The notes under the pieces were generated by a model. It made no database searches. It had not been told where the DNA came from and worked only from the letters and a program-made list of their open reading frames with translations. This document shows positions 9,028 through 18,344 of a stretch of DNA of 64,000 bases, one piece after another; the first letter of the stretch is position 1; every line of letters begins with the position of its first letter. A program made the position numbers and the translations under genes. This DNA is from Trichomonas vaginalis G3. Its lineage: Eukaryota > Parabasalia > Trichomonadida > Trichomonadidae. The stretch spans positions 18,568,082-18,632,081 of the forward strand of contig NC_067207.1 of assembly GCF_026262505.1 (NCBI RefSeq). Direction: 5' to 3'.

Positions 9028-9264
9028 CTATCTACCTCCTATTTTATTAAGTATTCCTTCAGCTATTCCACCAATTGCGTTACCTGCTTGTGCTCCCATT
9101 GCCGGATTACCTGCTTTAGTACCTAATACTCCACCTATGATAGTTCCTGCCGTTTTCGCTACTGGTGCCAAAAAGTTTGCAACAGGTTTAATAATCTTTT
9201 GATGAACCCAACTTGCAGCTTTCTTAATTCCTTCCCATAATTTTTTAAAGAATCCTGCCGCCAT
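9028..9264 (-). CDS. Small amphipathic peptide with glycine zipper, paralogue B (Polinton)
   Basis: A 78-residue protein from ATG 9264. It shares MAAGFFKKLW with paralogue A, then forms a helix with WVHQKIIKPVANFLAP and ends in a glycine-zipper segment (GTIIGGVLGTKAGNP, AGNAIGGIAEGIL). Such GxxxG runs insert in or span membranes. The combination resembles pVI/pX-like virion peptides of adenovirus relatives. It is convergent with paralogue A, 24 bases apart. Confidence 0.6.
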   Translation of the reverse strand: MAAGFFKKLWEGIKKAASWVHQKIIKPVANFLAPVAKTAGTIIGGVLGTKAGNPAMGAQAGNAIGGIAEGILNKIGGR

Positions 9265-9330
9265 TTCTGATTTAATATTAATTAAAAAATATATTTCATC
9301 ACTTATATTCTAATTTTTATTTAATGATAA

Positions 9331-9711
9331 ATGAAACCGATTTTAAAAATAAATGAAACAAAGGAGGATGAAATAAATGAAAGTGGAAATGTCCAACAAA
9401 AAATAAACGTTGTTAAACCAATTACTGAAATAAAAATTTTTTCATCTGTTGAAGAATTTAATGACTATTATGCTAATAATAAAAAATTATTTGAAGAATT
9501 GACAACATGTAAATTGAATAAAATGTTTAAAGTTGATGGATTCAAAATTTCAAAAATAAAAGGAGTGGTTAGTTTGAAATCTATTCCTCAATCAAGAATC
9601 ACCTCATTAATGAAAATAGATGATTTAACAAAAAGAATAGAAATTATTGAAGAGCGAATAAATCAAATTATTGATTTCATAAATCATGACTCGTTGAGCC
9701 CGGGTCCTTAA
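9331..9711 (+). CDS. Unrecognised Polinton protein, 126 aa
   Basis: Plus-strand ORF with an ATG at 9331. After a Lys/Glu-rich start comes EEFNDYYANNKKLFEEL and KLNKMFKVDGFKISKIKG, a compact alpha/beta segment of a kind recurring in Polinton hypothetical proteins, then a coiled-coil tail (DDLTKRIEIIEERINQI). Its stop overlaps the stop of the convergent ORF at 9708. Function unknown. Confidence 0.5.
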   Translation: MKPILKINETKEDEINESGNVQQKINVVKPITEIKIFSSVEEFNDYYANNKKLFEELTTCKLNKMFKVDGFKISKIKGVVSLKSIPQSRITSLMKIDDLTKRIEIIEERINQIIDFINHDSLSPGP

Positions 9712-10024
9712 AGCCCATCACTGAGTTCAAGGTTATATTCATCAAATATTTCATTATTAAATGCAACTTCTGCTAGTTTATTTATTTTTTCAATACGATC
9801 ATTTGAAAGTCTATCGTTTAATTTTTTCTGAAGTTTTTCATTTTCTAGTTCTGAAACTTTATTTGGATGATATTTAAACCCGTTAAATTCTTTTTCCCCA
9901 GTTTTGATCATTAATTTACAAAGAACTTTTGTGGTTGGAATTCGTTTAAACCATTTATCATTAATATTTGTTATAAATTCAATATTCGGAATTAATTCCC
10001 AAATTTTTGCATTTTGGCGCGGTT
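9708..10024 (-). CDS. Polinton ORF part interrupted by an insertion
   Basis: An open minus-strand stretch with helical, charged sequence including EFNGFKYHPNKVSELENEKL and an ATG at 9911; the frame is open further upstream to the insertion boundary near 10,025. A short ORF on the other side of the insertion (10,978-11,091) is probably part of the same gene. No family is recognised. Confidence 0.45.
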
Positions 10025-10389
10025 CAATTTTAACGACATTTTTTAACGCGATACGAGCGTAAGTCCATAGAATGTGTTTTGAGGGAAACTATAAAAATCC
10101 AAAATAGAGGTAAGTGCGCCATTATTACCTGCGAAGTTACATGGAATAAATCGAAGAGTAAGTACAAGATGATCTTGCATCTTTCCAAGTAAATGAAATT
10201 TATTAAAATTAAGAAGATAATATTCATTTATAGTATGTGTATGATGTTTTTTCAAAATTTCTTCAAATAAAATGCAATGATAATTTTTGAATAATTTTTT
10301 TTGTGTATATTTCATTTTTTATTAGTGAAAATATCATTACATCAATAAGGAAAGCACAATCCAAATTCATATTAGTTAAATTAATATAC

Positions 10390-10725
10390 GACCAAAAGTG
10401 CTTACTCTTAAACAACCGTCGGATTTCCGGGTGAAATCGTGACACACTTTCGTCTTTCGTAGGCAGTGGTGGTTGTTACAAAAGGTAACTTCGAATGTAG
10501 CGTGAAATCTGCAAAAAAATTCTGAAATTTGAATGGAGAACACAAAAATTGAATAGTTTACGTCAATAAAAAAGAAAAATGAAGCCAATGTGTCTCGAAC
10601 CTAGGACTTAGAGCAGCAATCCCATTGTTTATCCCATTACACTAGATGCGTCTCTCACCTCAGTGAATGAGATCAACTATAGCAACTTGTGGAAAAGTGA
10701 CAAATAGCAACTTTGACCCTCTCTC
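10390..10725. mobile_element. MULE-derived MITE with tRNA-like segment, copy 1
   Basis: Over about 335 bp it matches the element at 20,288-20,653 with few differences, sharing TACTCTTAAACAACCGTCGG near the left and CAACTTTGACCCTCTCTC at the right end. Its first ten bases differ from the intact copy, so the left terminus is eroded or cut. The right end abuts the inverted arm of the host insertion. A minus-strand tRNA-like stretch lies at 10,584-10,652. Confidence 0.75.
10584..10652 (-). other. tRNA-like sequence within MITE, copy 1
   Basis: On the minus strand an A-box-like TAGTGTAATGGG is followed at tRNA spacing by a B-box-like GGTTCGAGACA. The T stem is mostly lost (CTAGG opposite CACAT), so it is a tRNA pseudogene or relic with a plausible RNA polymerase III promoter, not a working tRNA. 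Confidence 0.6.
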
Positions 10726-10977
10726 TGCATTTTATTTGAAGAAATTTTGAAAAACATCATACACATACTATAAAATGAATATTATCATCTTAATTTTAAT
10801 AAATTTCATTTACTTGGAAAGATGCAAGATCATCTTGTACTTACTCTTCGATTTATTCCATGTAACTTCGCAGGTAATAATGGCGCACTTACCTCTATTT
10901 TGGATTTTTATAGTTTCCCTCAAAACACATTCTATGGACTTACGCTCGTATCGCGTTAAAAAATGTCGTTAAAATTG

Positions 10978-11091
10978 CCCACACGCTTCTACATAATCAT
11001 CGAAATAAACATCTACTTGTTTAACATTTTCAAGAATTGGTGAAAGAGCATCCATTAATTGATTGACGGTTACGAATCTTGATCCACTCAT
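10978..11091 (-). CDS. Short Polinton ORF part beside insertion
   Basis: An ATG at 11,091 opens about 38 codons (MSGSRFVTVNQLMDALSPIL) that run into the insertion edge near 10,977. The sequence is a plausible N-terminus. It lies on the same strand as, and probably belonged with, the ORF part at 9708-10,024 beyond the insertion. Confidence 0.35.
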
Positions 11092-11156
11092 TTTCTTACG
11101 AAATAAAAAAATAAATTATTCAAAAATGTAAGACATGAATTTTTAAAGTTTATTTT

Positions 11157-11747
11157 TTACTCATGAAAATAATTATTTCTAATTTCTTTTACTCTCTCGT
11201 ATATACTAGATTTAAAGAATTCAGAACATTTCCCATAATCTCCTAAATGTTTTCTTATCCCTAACGTGTGCCAGTTATTATATGAAACTGAATAAACTTT
11301 ATCTTTATCTTTGCATCTTTCATCACTTCCAATATATTTATATCTCAGTTTTGATTTAGCATTTTCATATTCATTAGCGTTTAATAATTCACAGTCTTCC
11401 TTTTTAAATTGATGTTTAAGATATTCAGGATTTAATACTCTACGTTTATATGCTCCTAACTTAGTTCTAAAGGTTTTTCTACAAAATTTAGGAATTCCTT
11501 CCTCTTTAATGCCATCAATGATTTCCATTTCATTATTTTCAATTTCTTCTTCTCGTTTATGAGGTCTTTGATTATGACTCCATTGATTCCATGAAATTAA
11601 ATATTCTTTATCATTATATTTATACCTCATTAGCTTATTTTGGCTTTCATATTCATTTAATAATTCACAATCTTCATTTTTAAATTGAAGTTTAACCCAT
11701 TCAGGATTTAAACAATGTTTAATTAATCGCGGAATATCTGACATCAT
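11157..11747 (-). CDS. Duplicated-domain protein, possibly DNA-binding (Polinton)
   Basis: A 196-residue ORF from ATG 11,747 made of two copies of one domain. Copy 1 reads NPEWVKLQFKNEDCELLNEY, then LMRYKYNDKEYLISWNQW; copy 2 reads NPEYLKHQFKKEDCELLNAN, then LRYKYIGSD and VYSVSYNNW. The fold pattern (helix, glycine-less turn, RYKY strand, SW..W end) resembles treble-clef-like DNA-binding repeats attached to homing endonucleases, but without their cysteines (inference). It is the last gene before the presumed right end of the element, and two TCATCTATATATAG-like motifs lie upstream. Confidence 0.5.
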   Translation of the reverse strand: MMSDIPRLIKHCLNPEWVKLQFKNEDCELLNEYESQNKLMRYKYNDKEYLISWNQWSHNQRPHKREEEIENNEMEIIDGIKEEGIPKFCRKTFRTKLGAYKRRVLNPEYLKHQFKKEDCELLNANEYENAKSKLRYKYIGSDERCKDKDKVYSVSYNNWHTLGIRKHLGDYGKCSEFFKSSIYERVKEIRNNYFHE

Positions 11748-11990
11748 CTATATATAGCTTCTTTTATAAAAGATAAAAAATTAAATTATGTTTAAAATTA
11801 ATGTTAATTTTTTTTAATGGTTTATAAATATTTATTACTAATTTATTTAATAATGTCGCGCTTTCTTACGAATTCATGACTTAAAAAACGTAAGAAAAAA
11901 TTTTATATCATCTATATATAGAAGATGTGAAAATATACCTTCATCTATATATAGACGTAACAAAAAAAGTCACACAACCCTTCCACATAT

Positions 11991-12759
11991 ACTACTGAGA
12001 TTTTAGTCTTCAAAGTCATTCTCCATTTATTTGATTGTATTGATATATTTTGTGAAAAGTTATATTCGCATGACTATAAATCAGAATAGGGAAATTTAAG
12101 AAGATTTCAATCACAAATTTATATGAGTGAATATCATAGCTGTATGCGCGAAATAGCATTGCAATATTTATAATTGGATGATTCAATAGGTATTTTTACA
12201 TATATATGCATTTTTAAAAAGAATGAAACATTTTTTCAGTTGTAAATATATTTGAGATAAATATTCCTGTAGTGTTTAGCCATGTGGTGAGTAATTAAAT
12301 ATTTATTGCGATGCGTAGACCGATATTTGAATTTTCATAAGGTTTTTTGAGAGAGATAAAATTACCAGGATGGCTAACGGATTGATAAAAAATATCACAC
12401 ATATGTTAATTAATAAAAATACAATATTTCCAATTCTAAAATCTCTTATCAAATGATTATTTTTTGTGAGTTCTATCAAAATTCACACAAAAATATAATT
12501 AATCCATTGAAACCAGTCATACTAATTTCATATAAAAATTATTCCAGATAGTTATCTTGTACTATTTATGAGAAAATTAAAAATAAAAAAGTACGTAAAA
12601 TTCGATTGAATATATTCATTGAATTGATTTTCTGATATCAAATTCAATATAATAAAAATCTGAAATTAGAAAGATACATGAGATAATATTTAATTAACAT
12701 AAAAAACAAAGATAAATATGAATTGAAATTCAACTTAAACTTGTTTTTGAGAGAAAATA
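11991..12759. other. Gene-free AT-rich spacer
   Basis: Between the Polinton fossil and the first host gene. No supported ORF, RNA gene or obvious repeat is visible. The start is an approximate element boundary. Confidence 0.5.
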
Positions 12760-13218
12760 TTAATGATAATTCAAAAGCTGGGTGAGGTCTGATGGATCAA
12801 AGTGTTGTACATCCATATTGTGCATTAAGTATCTAGATTCGATTTGAATCTCGGATGAATTTGTAAAATTCTGAATCTTGCACTTTGGGAGATAAATAGC
12901 TATATCATTGAGATGTGGAAAAACTGTATCCCAGTTTTCTGAATACCAGCAAAGAAGGGCATCACGATTTCTTTTTGCCAATCTGTCTAGCTTGATGCAA
13001 TATTTGTTTGACATTTCTGCAGCAAAAGCCAATAATGGGGCCGTTGTGACATGAAGTCCAAATTTCCTGTCAATGTATTCAGAAACAAAATCAATTTTAA
13101 TTCCGTTGTTATGGACTCTTTCTGTGATCATATCATGATCTCTTAAGTTTCGATCGGACTTGGAGTTGATCTTGCGAACCTTTCTTGAAGAGATGATCTC
13201 CTGGACGTAATCTATCAT
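12760..13218 (-). CDS. Small host protein, unrecognised, 152 aa
   Basis: ATG at 13,218, preceded by TCATTTTTCATT, a near-canonical trichomonad initiator ending directly at the start codon. The protein is soluble and basic in its first third, then has a helical core AAEMSNKYCIKLDRLAKRN followed by RDALLCWYSENWDTVFPHL and a short C-terminal beta/loop part. The cysteine-tryptophan core looks like a conserved domain and I suspect a trichomonad-specific family, perhaps transcription-related, but cannot name it. It stands alone, with long gene-free DNA on both sides. Confidence 0.6.
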   Translation of the reverse strand: MIDYVQEIISSRKVRKINSKSDRNLRDHDMITERVHNNGIKIDFVSEYIDRKFGLHVTTAPLLAFAAEMSNKYCIKLDRLAKRNRDALLCWYSENWDTVFPHLNDIAIYLPKCKIQNFTNSSEIQIESRYLMHNMDVQHFDPSDLTQLLNYH

Positions 13219-13230
13219 AATGAAAAATGA
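13219..13230 (-). promoter_or_regulatory. Initiator-like element TCATTTTTCATT
   Basis: Matches the known T. vaginalis initiator pattern (TCA then pyrimidine and A/T, often followed by TCATT). It lies immediately upstream of the ATG at 13,218, as expected for the very short leaders of trichomonad mRNAs. Confidence 0.6.
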
Positions 13231-14756
13231 TTTGATTGAAAATTAACTTAACATGATTTTGTTAATTTTTTTATTTTAAATAAATGGTAAATAGGTTATA
13301 GAGACTTTTTTCATCTCCGATATTCAATATAATTTTGTGAAATCATTCAAAACTTGTATTCAATTTGGATGTTCGAACATATAAAATTTATTTAGGAATT
13401 TTTCATTCATATACTATTTCCTGTATTTTCGTTTTATGAATAATTTTGTGAGAACATATTCAATTGAAAAGAATTTTATGCTTATTTGCTGTAATTATCA
13501 TGTTTCTACATATGCATTCATAATTGAAATTTGTTTACTATTCAAATTTTTCAATAAATGTTTTGATAGAAATAATGATTTTGAGGAAATGAAGGATTGT
13601 CGAAAATCAATATAGAATGTTAAAAATTTTATAGATCGAAATAAAACACGTCGGTATGCAAAAGTGCTACGGGCTATTTACAACGGAAAGTCTCCGCTAA
13701 TATTTTGTTAAGGATATATTGAAGAATCTAAAAACCCTATTTGTTTTCCAAAAAAAGACTCAGAAATTAGGAAAGATTTTCAGAGCAGAAAAAATATTTA
13801 AACATTTCTCAGAAGCCTATCTTATAAGAAATTGAATCAAGAAAATCGATTTAAGTTAAATTTTTAAAAAATTCAAATGTTTTCAATGTTTTGTATAAGA
13901 TGAGATTTAATATGATGTTGTTTAATTATGTCCATACTAATTGTATTTCGAATTTCATATTTCAATAATGCAGCTCTCTCAAAAGTAACAAATTTAGGTT
14001 GCAAAACAATTATTATTAGAGAAATGTATATAATTGGTATATATTATAGATCTAATTCCTGTCTGACTTGGTTTTACATGATATGTTCATCAATCAAAAT
14101 CAACCATGTTGCAAACCATCATAACAACTTTTACAAAGCTAGCTATATAAATTCCATATGGCCACATTCGAATTTTTTATTGTATTAAATCAATTACTTC
14201 GTTTAACATCTAAATTCAATCAAATAAATATTTTAATTTTACGTTTTGATTATTTTGCTATCATGTGACTATACAGATTATGTAAATGTGTTTTTCCCTA
14301 TTATAATGCGCAAATGCTATAAATTTATAATATCCATATTTTAAAATAGCAAATTATCATTCACTGATCAGCTTTGATAGAAAATAAATTACTTTCATTG
14401 TTATTATAGAACTTCAATAAGAATTTAAACATCCATTGAATATTGGATGGATGAATCTGATTTTTACATTCCAAACTCATTAAGGTAGCATAACTAATTA
14501 ATTGAATGATTTCGAAAGATTGATTTTTCGATTTTGATATTTTTAATATTCATTCCGTGTTTTAATACAATTTATCTCAATTTTTCTATGTAAAAGTAAT
14601 AATTTTAAAATGAGGCATAACGTCAATGATTGTTGAAAATAATTGTAAGGTTTACTAACGAATTTTGCGAAATTAAAATATTATATTTCTCGATCAGAGG
14701 TGAGGAAAATACATGTGGAGAATTTGCAGATTCAAAAAAGTACTCTCAAAAATATC
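13231..14756. other. Gene-free AT-rich spacer, 1.5 kb
   Basis: Short open stretches only, none with a recognisable domain or leader. Nothing else supported is seen. Confidence 0.5.
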
Positions 14757-15974
14757 ATGGAAGAAGAAAATGAAGGACCTGTAAAGATTCCAATCCTTCT
14801 GACAAGCTCAGCCGTTATGCAAGGACCTGGCCCAGGTGCCTATGATACCAGAGGTAGTATTGATAGAATAGCTCCAATTAAAATCAAAGGCAGATACCAA
14901 GAAAAAGTTGATTCTAGTGCGCCACCATATGTGATGTTACCTTCTACAATCGGATCTGGAAGAAAATGTGTTTTTTCTGGTCGTCCAAAAGATTCGGCAA
15001 TAGAATCATCCCCAGGTCCCTGTTATGCACCACCAGCTTTTGGATCAGATGTCCCAGGTTGCAAGATTGCTCACAGGACTGAAGATTCTAAGAGAGAAAT
15101 TACTCCAGGTCCTGGTGAGTACGATACAACCCGTAGAGAAAAGATCAAAGGAGGATCATTCCACGGCCCTCATGAGAGATCACTTGCCGTCACATCAACA
15201 TCTCCAGGACCAGGAGCTTATGCAGTTAAAACAGATTACATGTTTCATTCACCAAGAATGCCTATAGGAACACGCCATTACGATAGAGCTACAAGTGACA
15301 GTCCAGGACCTGGTGAGTACGATACAAGAATATCAGCGATTAAAGCAAAGAAATATGGTGGCTACATTGGAAATAGAACAGAAATAAGATCGACAGAAAC
15401 TACACCATGACCATCTTATTACGCAACCAATACAGATATATTGAAATCTATCTCAAAGCTGCATATTTCAGGCCGCCCTAAAGTTAAAGATTACACATCA
15501 TCACCTGGACCATATAATACGCCATCTACATTTGGAAGCGGACCAAAATACTCAATGCGTTCACGACCACGTGATTCTACTGCTGATGTAACGCCAGGAG
15601 TCAACTATTGTCCACCAGATTTCGGCAAGGATACTCCCGGAGCTCATATCACTGGAAGATATGAAAAGAGGTTAGGTAATGATGTCACACCAGGACCTTC
15701 TGATTATGCTACAAATACTTCTTTAGTTAATTTAAAGAAGGCATCTGTTTTTCATGGTGTTTCTGATAGATCAATGGCTGTTAGAAACAATTCTCCAGGT
15801 CCGGCTGCTTATTCTCCAAGAATGCCAAATTCTTCTCCAAGAATTCGTATAAAAGGATCAAGTACAAGAGAATCTATTCAGCAAACAGGTGAATATGTCG
15901 CTCTCAAGAGTACTTTGACTGGCCCTAAGTACACAATCTCTCCAAGAACAAATCTTTTAATGTCTTACGGATAA
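14757..15974 (+). CDS. STPGR (SHIPPO/ODF3-like) repeat protein with in-frame TGA
   Basis: About 405 codons from ATG 14,757 (upstream alternatives are GTG only). The protein consists of proline-glycine repeats: PGPGAYDT, SSPGPCYAPPAFGSD, TPGPGEYDT, STSPGPGAYA, SPGPGEYDT, SSPGPYNTPSTFGSG, TPGVNYCPPDFGKD, TPGPSDYAT and NSPGPAAY. These are sperm-tail PG-rich repeats, known in outer dense fibre 3/SHIPPO proteins and in microtubule inner proteins of flagella, so a role on flagellar or cytoskeletal microtubules is likely. A TGA at 15,408-15,410 interrupts the frame exactly where the repeat would have Gly (ETTP-stop-PSYYAT), a one-base change from GGA. The frame stays open for 188 further codons with intact repeats. 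It is either a recent pseudogene, an allele, a sequencing error or a read-through stop. Confidence 0.8.
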
Positions 15975-16168
15975 TTTATTATGTAAAAATATATGTCTTT
16001 TTTTCGGATTTATCTACATAATGCATACAAACAATAGATTTTTATTTACATGGATAAAAGAAAATATACGGGACGATATCATAAAATTCGGACGTAATAT
16101 TAGGAAAATCGTAGAGTAATAGCTAAGTATGTTTGATACTAATAAGCGTTTGATTTGAATTTGCAGGA

Positions 16169-16876
16169 TTATTTGGAGATTTTCATGCAAAGTTCTTTGA
16201 TCTTATTATTAAGCTCAAGGAGGTAATCTTGTTTAACAGCACAGAGATTTTCGAGTCTTTCTCGCTCTTTTTGGTACAATTGGATGCGCAATTCTAATTT
16301 TGCTTCCGTATCATCTTGAAAAGATGAATTTAAATCTGAATCTTGTTTGGCTTGAAGAACTCGTTTGTCTGACTCGATTAGGGCAGTTAATTTTTTTGCT
16401 TTTTCTGTAAGATCATTGAGTCGATAATTTCCTGTATTTATTGCAATTTGTAAGTTATGTCTAGTATTTTGCAAATGCTCCATTCTATCTTCATAAATTT
16501 TAATATTATCTAGTACATTTTTTTCATTTCGTTTCAATTCATTCGTCTTCTTTTCAATAGCTTCGGCTTTAAGTCTATAATATTCTTTCAGTTCATCGCA
16601 AGCAAGAGCAATAAGATTTTTAAATTCCGTTGGTGAATGAGAAATCCTTTCAAGTATCTCAAATCCAGTTGGATCACCATCTTCGATCAGCTCTTGTAGT
16701 TTTTTTCGATCAATATTTGCTTTTCCATTTAATAGTGCTTTTCTTCGCTTGGTCATGGGTTGAATCGTATATTCTAACTGTGGAGGAGGTTCAACATACA
16801 AAGTTGTCTTTGCACGCGTTATTGGTTTTTTTAGGTAAAGTCCAGTGTTATCTAAGCGAGTTGTTCTTGAAGTCAT
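16169..16876 (-). CDS. Coiled-coil protein, 235 aa
   Basis: ATG at 16,876. The first 45 residues are basic and unstructured with PPPQLEYTIQPMTKRRK. A short globular-looking segment (LQELIEDGDPTGFEILERI) follows, then about 150 residues of almost unbroken coiled coil with Glu/Lys heptads (ELKEYYRLKAEAIEKKTNEL onward). No catalytic motif is present. It is convergent with the STPGR gene, 195 bp away, so a cytoskeletal or axonemal partner role is possible (inference from the neighbour only). Confidence 0.65.
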   Translation of the reverse strand: MTSRTTRLDNTGLYLKKPITRAKTTLYVEPPPQLEYTIQPMTKRRKALLNGKANIDRKKLQELIEDGDPTGFEILERISHSPTEFKNLIALACDELKEYYRLKAEAIEKKTNELKRNEKNVLDNIKIYEDRMEHLQNTRHNLQIAINTGNYRLNDLTEKAKKLTALIESDKRVLQAKQDSDLNSSFQDDTEAKLELRIQLYQKERERLENLCAVKQDYLLELNNKIKELCMKISK

Positions 16877-18344
16877 TGACAATTTTTTGGAAGATTAAAT
16901 TAGAAATTCAATGAATATCAAAGTTGATTTTTGGTAAATTTTGGATTTTTACATGGATTTTTGAAAAATTTATTATTTGATAGATAAAAAAATTAATTCA
17001 TTAGTTATCAAACAATAAATTATATATAATTGATAAAAATCTATAATTCTATTGATTTATTATTGTAAAATAATAATTAGATCTTGAGTTAATTAAGTTT
17101 TAAATTCTAAATTTTCCAAATTTTTCTTATGTTATCAAAAATATTTATTCAAATTGTTGATTTGATTTTCATTTTTTCAATTTCAAAAAAAATTTGGAGA
17201 AATGGGGAGTTACAGAACGAGAATAGGAACGTTGATACTTCGATATTGGGTTCGAAAGTCTCTAAATGTATGGTATTTGATTAGATATTAACTAACTTCG
17301 TTTTGATTTCATATTATTCCAAAACATCTTATTATACCATAAAAAAATACATATTCATCTCCTTTTCATGTTAATGAAATCGCGTTTTATCCTATTTGAA
17401 GAAACTTCCATCAATTTTTCGATTTAAATACTCTTTTATTCTTCGATATTGTTTGCATCGTAAGAATTTTTGCACACAGATAACAAACATATAATAGTCC
17501 AATAGTAAAAGCTTTTTAATTTGATTATATTTCCTAGATATTGCTGCTATTTAACAAATTTCAGCCTAAACACTAAAGAAAGAGATAAACTAAAGAACTC
17601 ATAATCTAATACTCTTATAAGGAAATGATAAAATCGAGGAACCAAAATCAAGTTATAATTACTTAAAGAACAAAGCCTTATACAAAAAATTTACATGCAA
17701 AAAACCATAAAACTTCGAAATAGTATTATTCTACTTTAAGATTAAATTCGGAATTAATAGTTGAAAGATGTTTGCTAATTGAGAACGAATTTCGGCCATT
17801 CGGCCCGATTGATCTTTATTCGTAATTCAGATCCTTTATCACCATAAATACAAATAACTTTTTTCATGAAATATATTTTCCGAAACATTTTTTCAGATAT
17901 TTTGTGACGCTTTGCGCATAGAGTAATAGGAGTTAAAGGAGTCACTTCAACTCACGTCGAAATATTGGAAGATAATTAATTTTGGAGTTCAGTAATACAA
18001 ACTTTTCGTTTCTATGATACCCAAAATTATTGTATAGATTCATTAACTTGAAAAATTTTAATAAACACATATCATAGAATAATATTACTTCAAAGATAAA
18101 GAAATTATACGGTTTATTTCTATCAAAATTTTGGGAGGATCAGATCCTCGATTAATTCATAATATATATCAATAGATCTACTTTTAGAGATCAGAAAGTG
18201 TATTTTTCTTTGAAACGATAGCCTTTCATTTTTAACTGAAAAGAGATTTTAAAAACGAAATCAATTTCGTCTTTTCTTCTTTAACTTTCTATTAATGAAA
18301 TATTTTTTTTGAAAAAAAAATTTTTTTTGTAATAATTTTTTTTA
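16877..18344. other. Gene-free AT-rich spacer, 1.5 kb
   Basis: No ORF with a recognisable product. Poly-T/poly-A runs directly precede the gene at 18,345. Confidence 0.5.

Larger units (their letters stand above)
10025..10977. mobile_element. Inverted-repeat insertion inside the Polinton
   Basis: Two 252-bp arms (10,025-10,276 and 10,726-10,977) are near-perfect reverse complements, starting CAATTTTAACGACATTTTT. Each arm contains the same open stretch in opposite orientations, including CNFAGNNGALTSILDFYSF. The 449-bp centre holds unique AT-rich sequence and a MULE-derived MITE whose right end coincides exactly with the inner edge of the right arm. TTAA lies at both outer edges, which would fit a piggyBac-like target duplication, but the flanks CAATT/AATTG are also symmetrical, so this is not proven. 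It may be a foldback element, or an inverted duplication formed after the MITE inserted. Confidence 0.6.
1..11990. mobile_element. Polinton/Maverick fossil, right-hand portion
   Basis: A block of closely packed ORFs, mostly on the minus strand, with a virus-like gene set: KilA-N protein, tail-collar fibre, virion-type proteins, FtsK/HerA-type packaging ATPase, capsid-like ORFs and small amphipathic peptides. This set is typical of Polintons, which are abundant in trichomonads. No polymerase B, integrase or protease is visible; these may lie beyond the left edge (inference). The right limit is approximate: coding stops near 11,747, and three copies of a TCATCTATATATAG-like motif follow at about 11,745, 11,910 and 11,941 before gene-poor host DNA. 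The element looks broken, with about five breaks in the window, and carries an inverted-repeat insertion at 10,025-10,977. Age is hard to judge; many ORFs remain long, so it is probably fairly young. Confidence 0.75.

Noticed and set aside
10030-10972. Identical 65-codon ORFs on opposite strands
   Set aside because: A consequence of the 252-bp inverted arms; not two independent genes.
13928-14188. 86-codon ORF in the spacer
   Set aside because: Composition matches non-coding surroundings and there is no recognisable motif.
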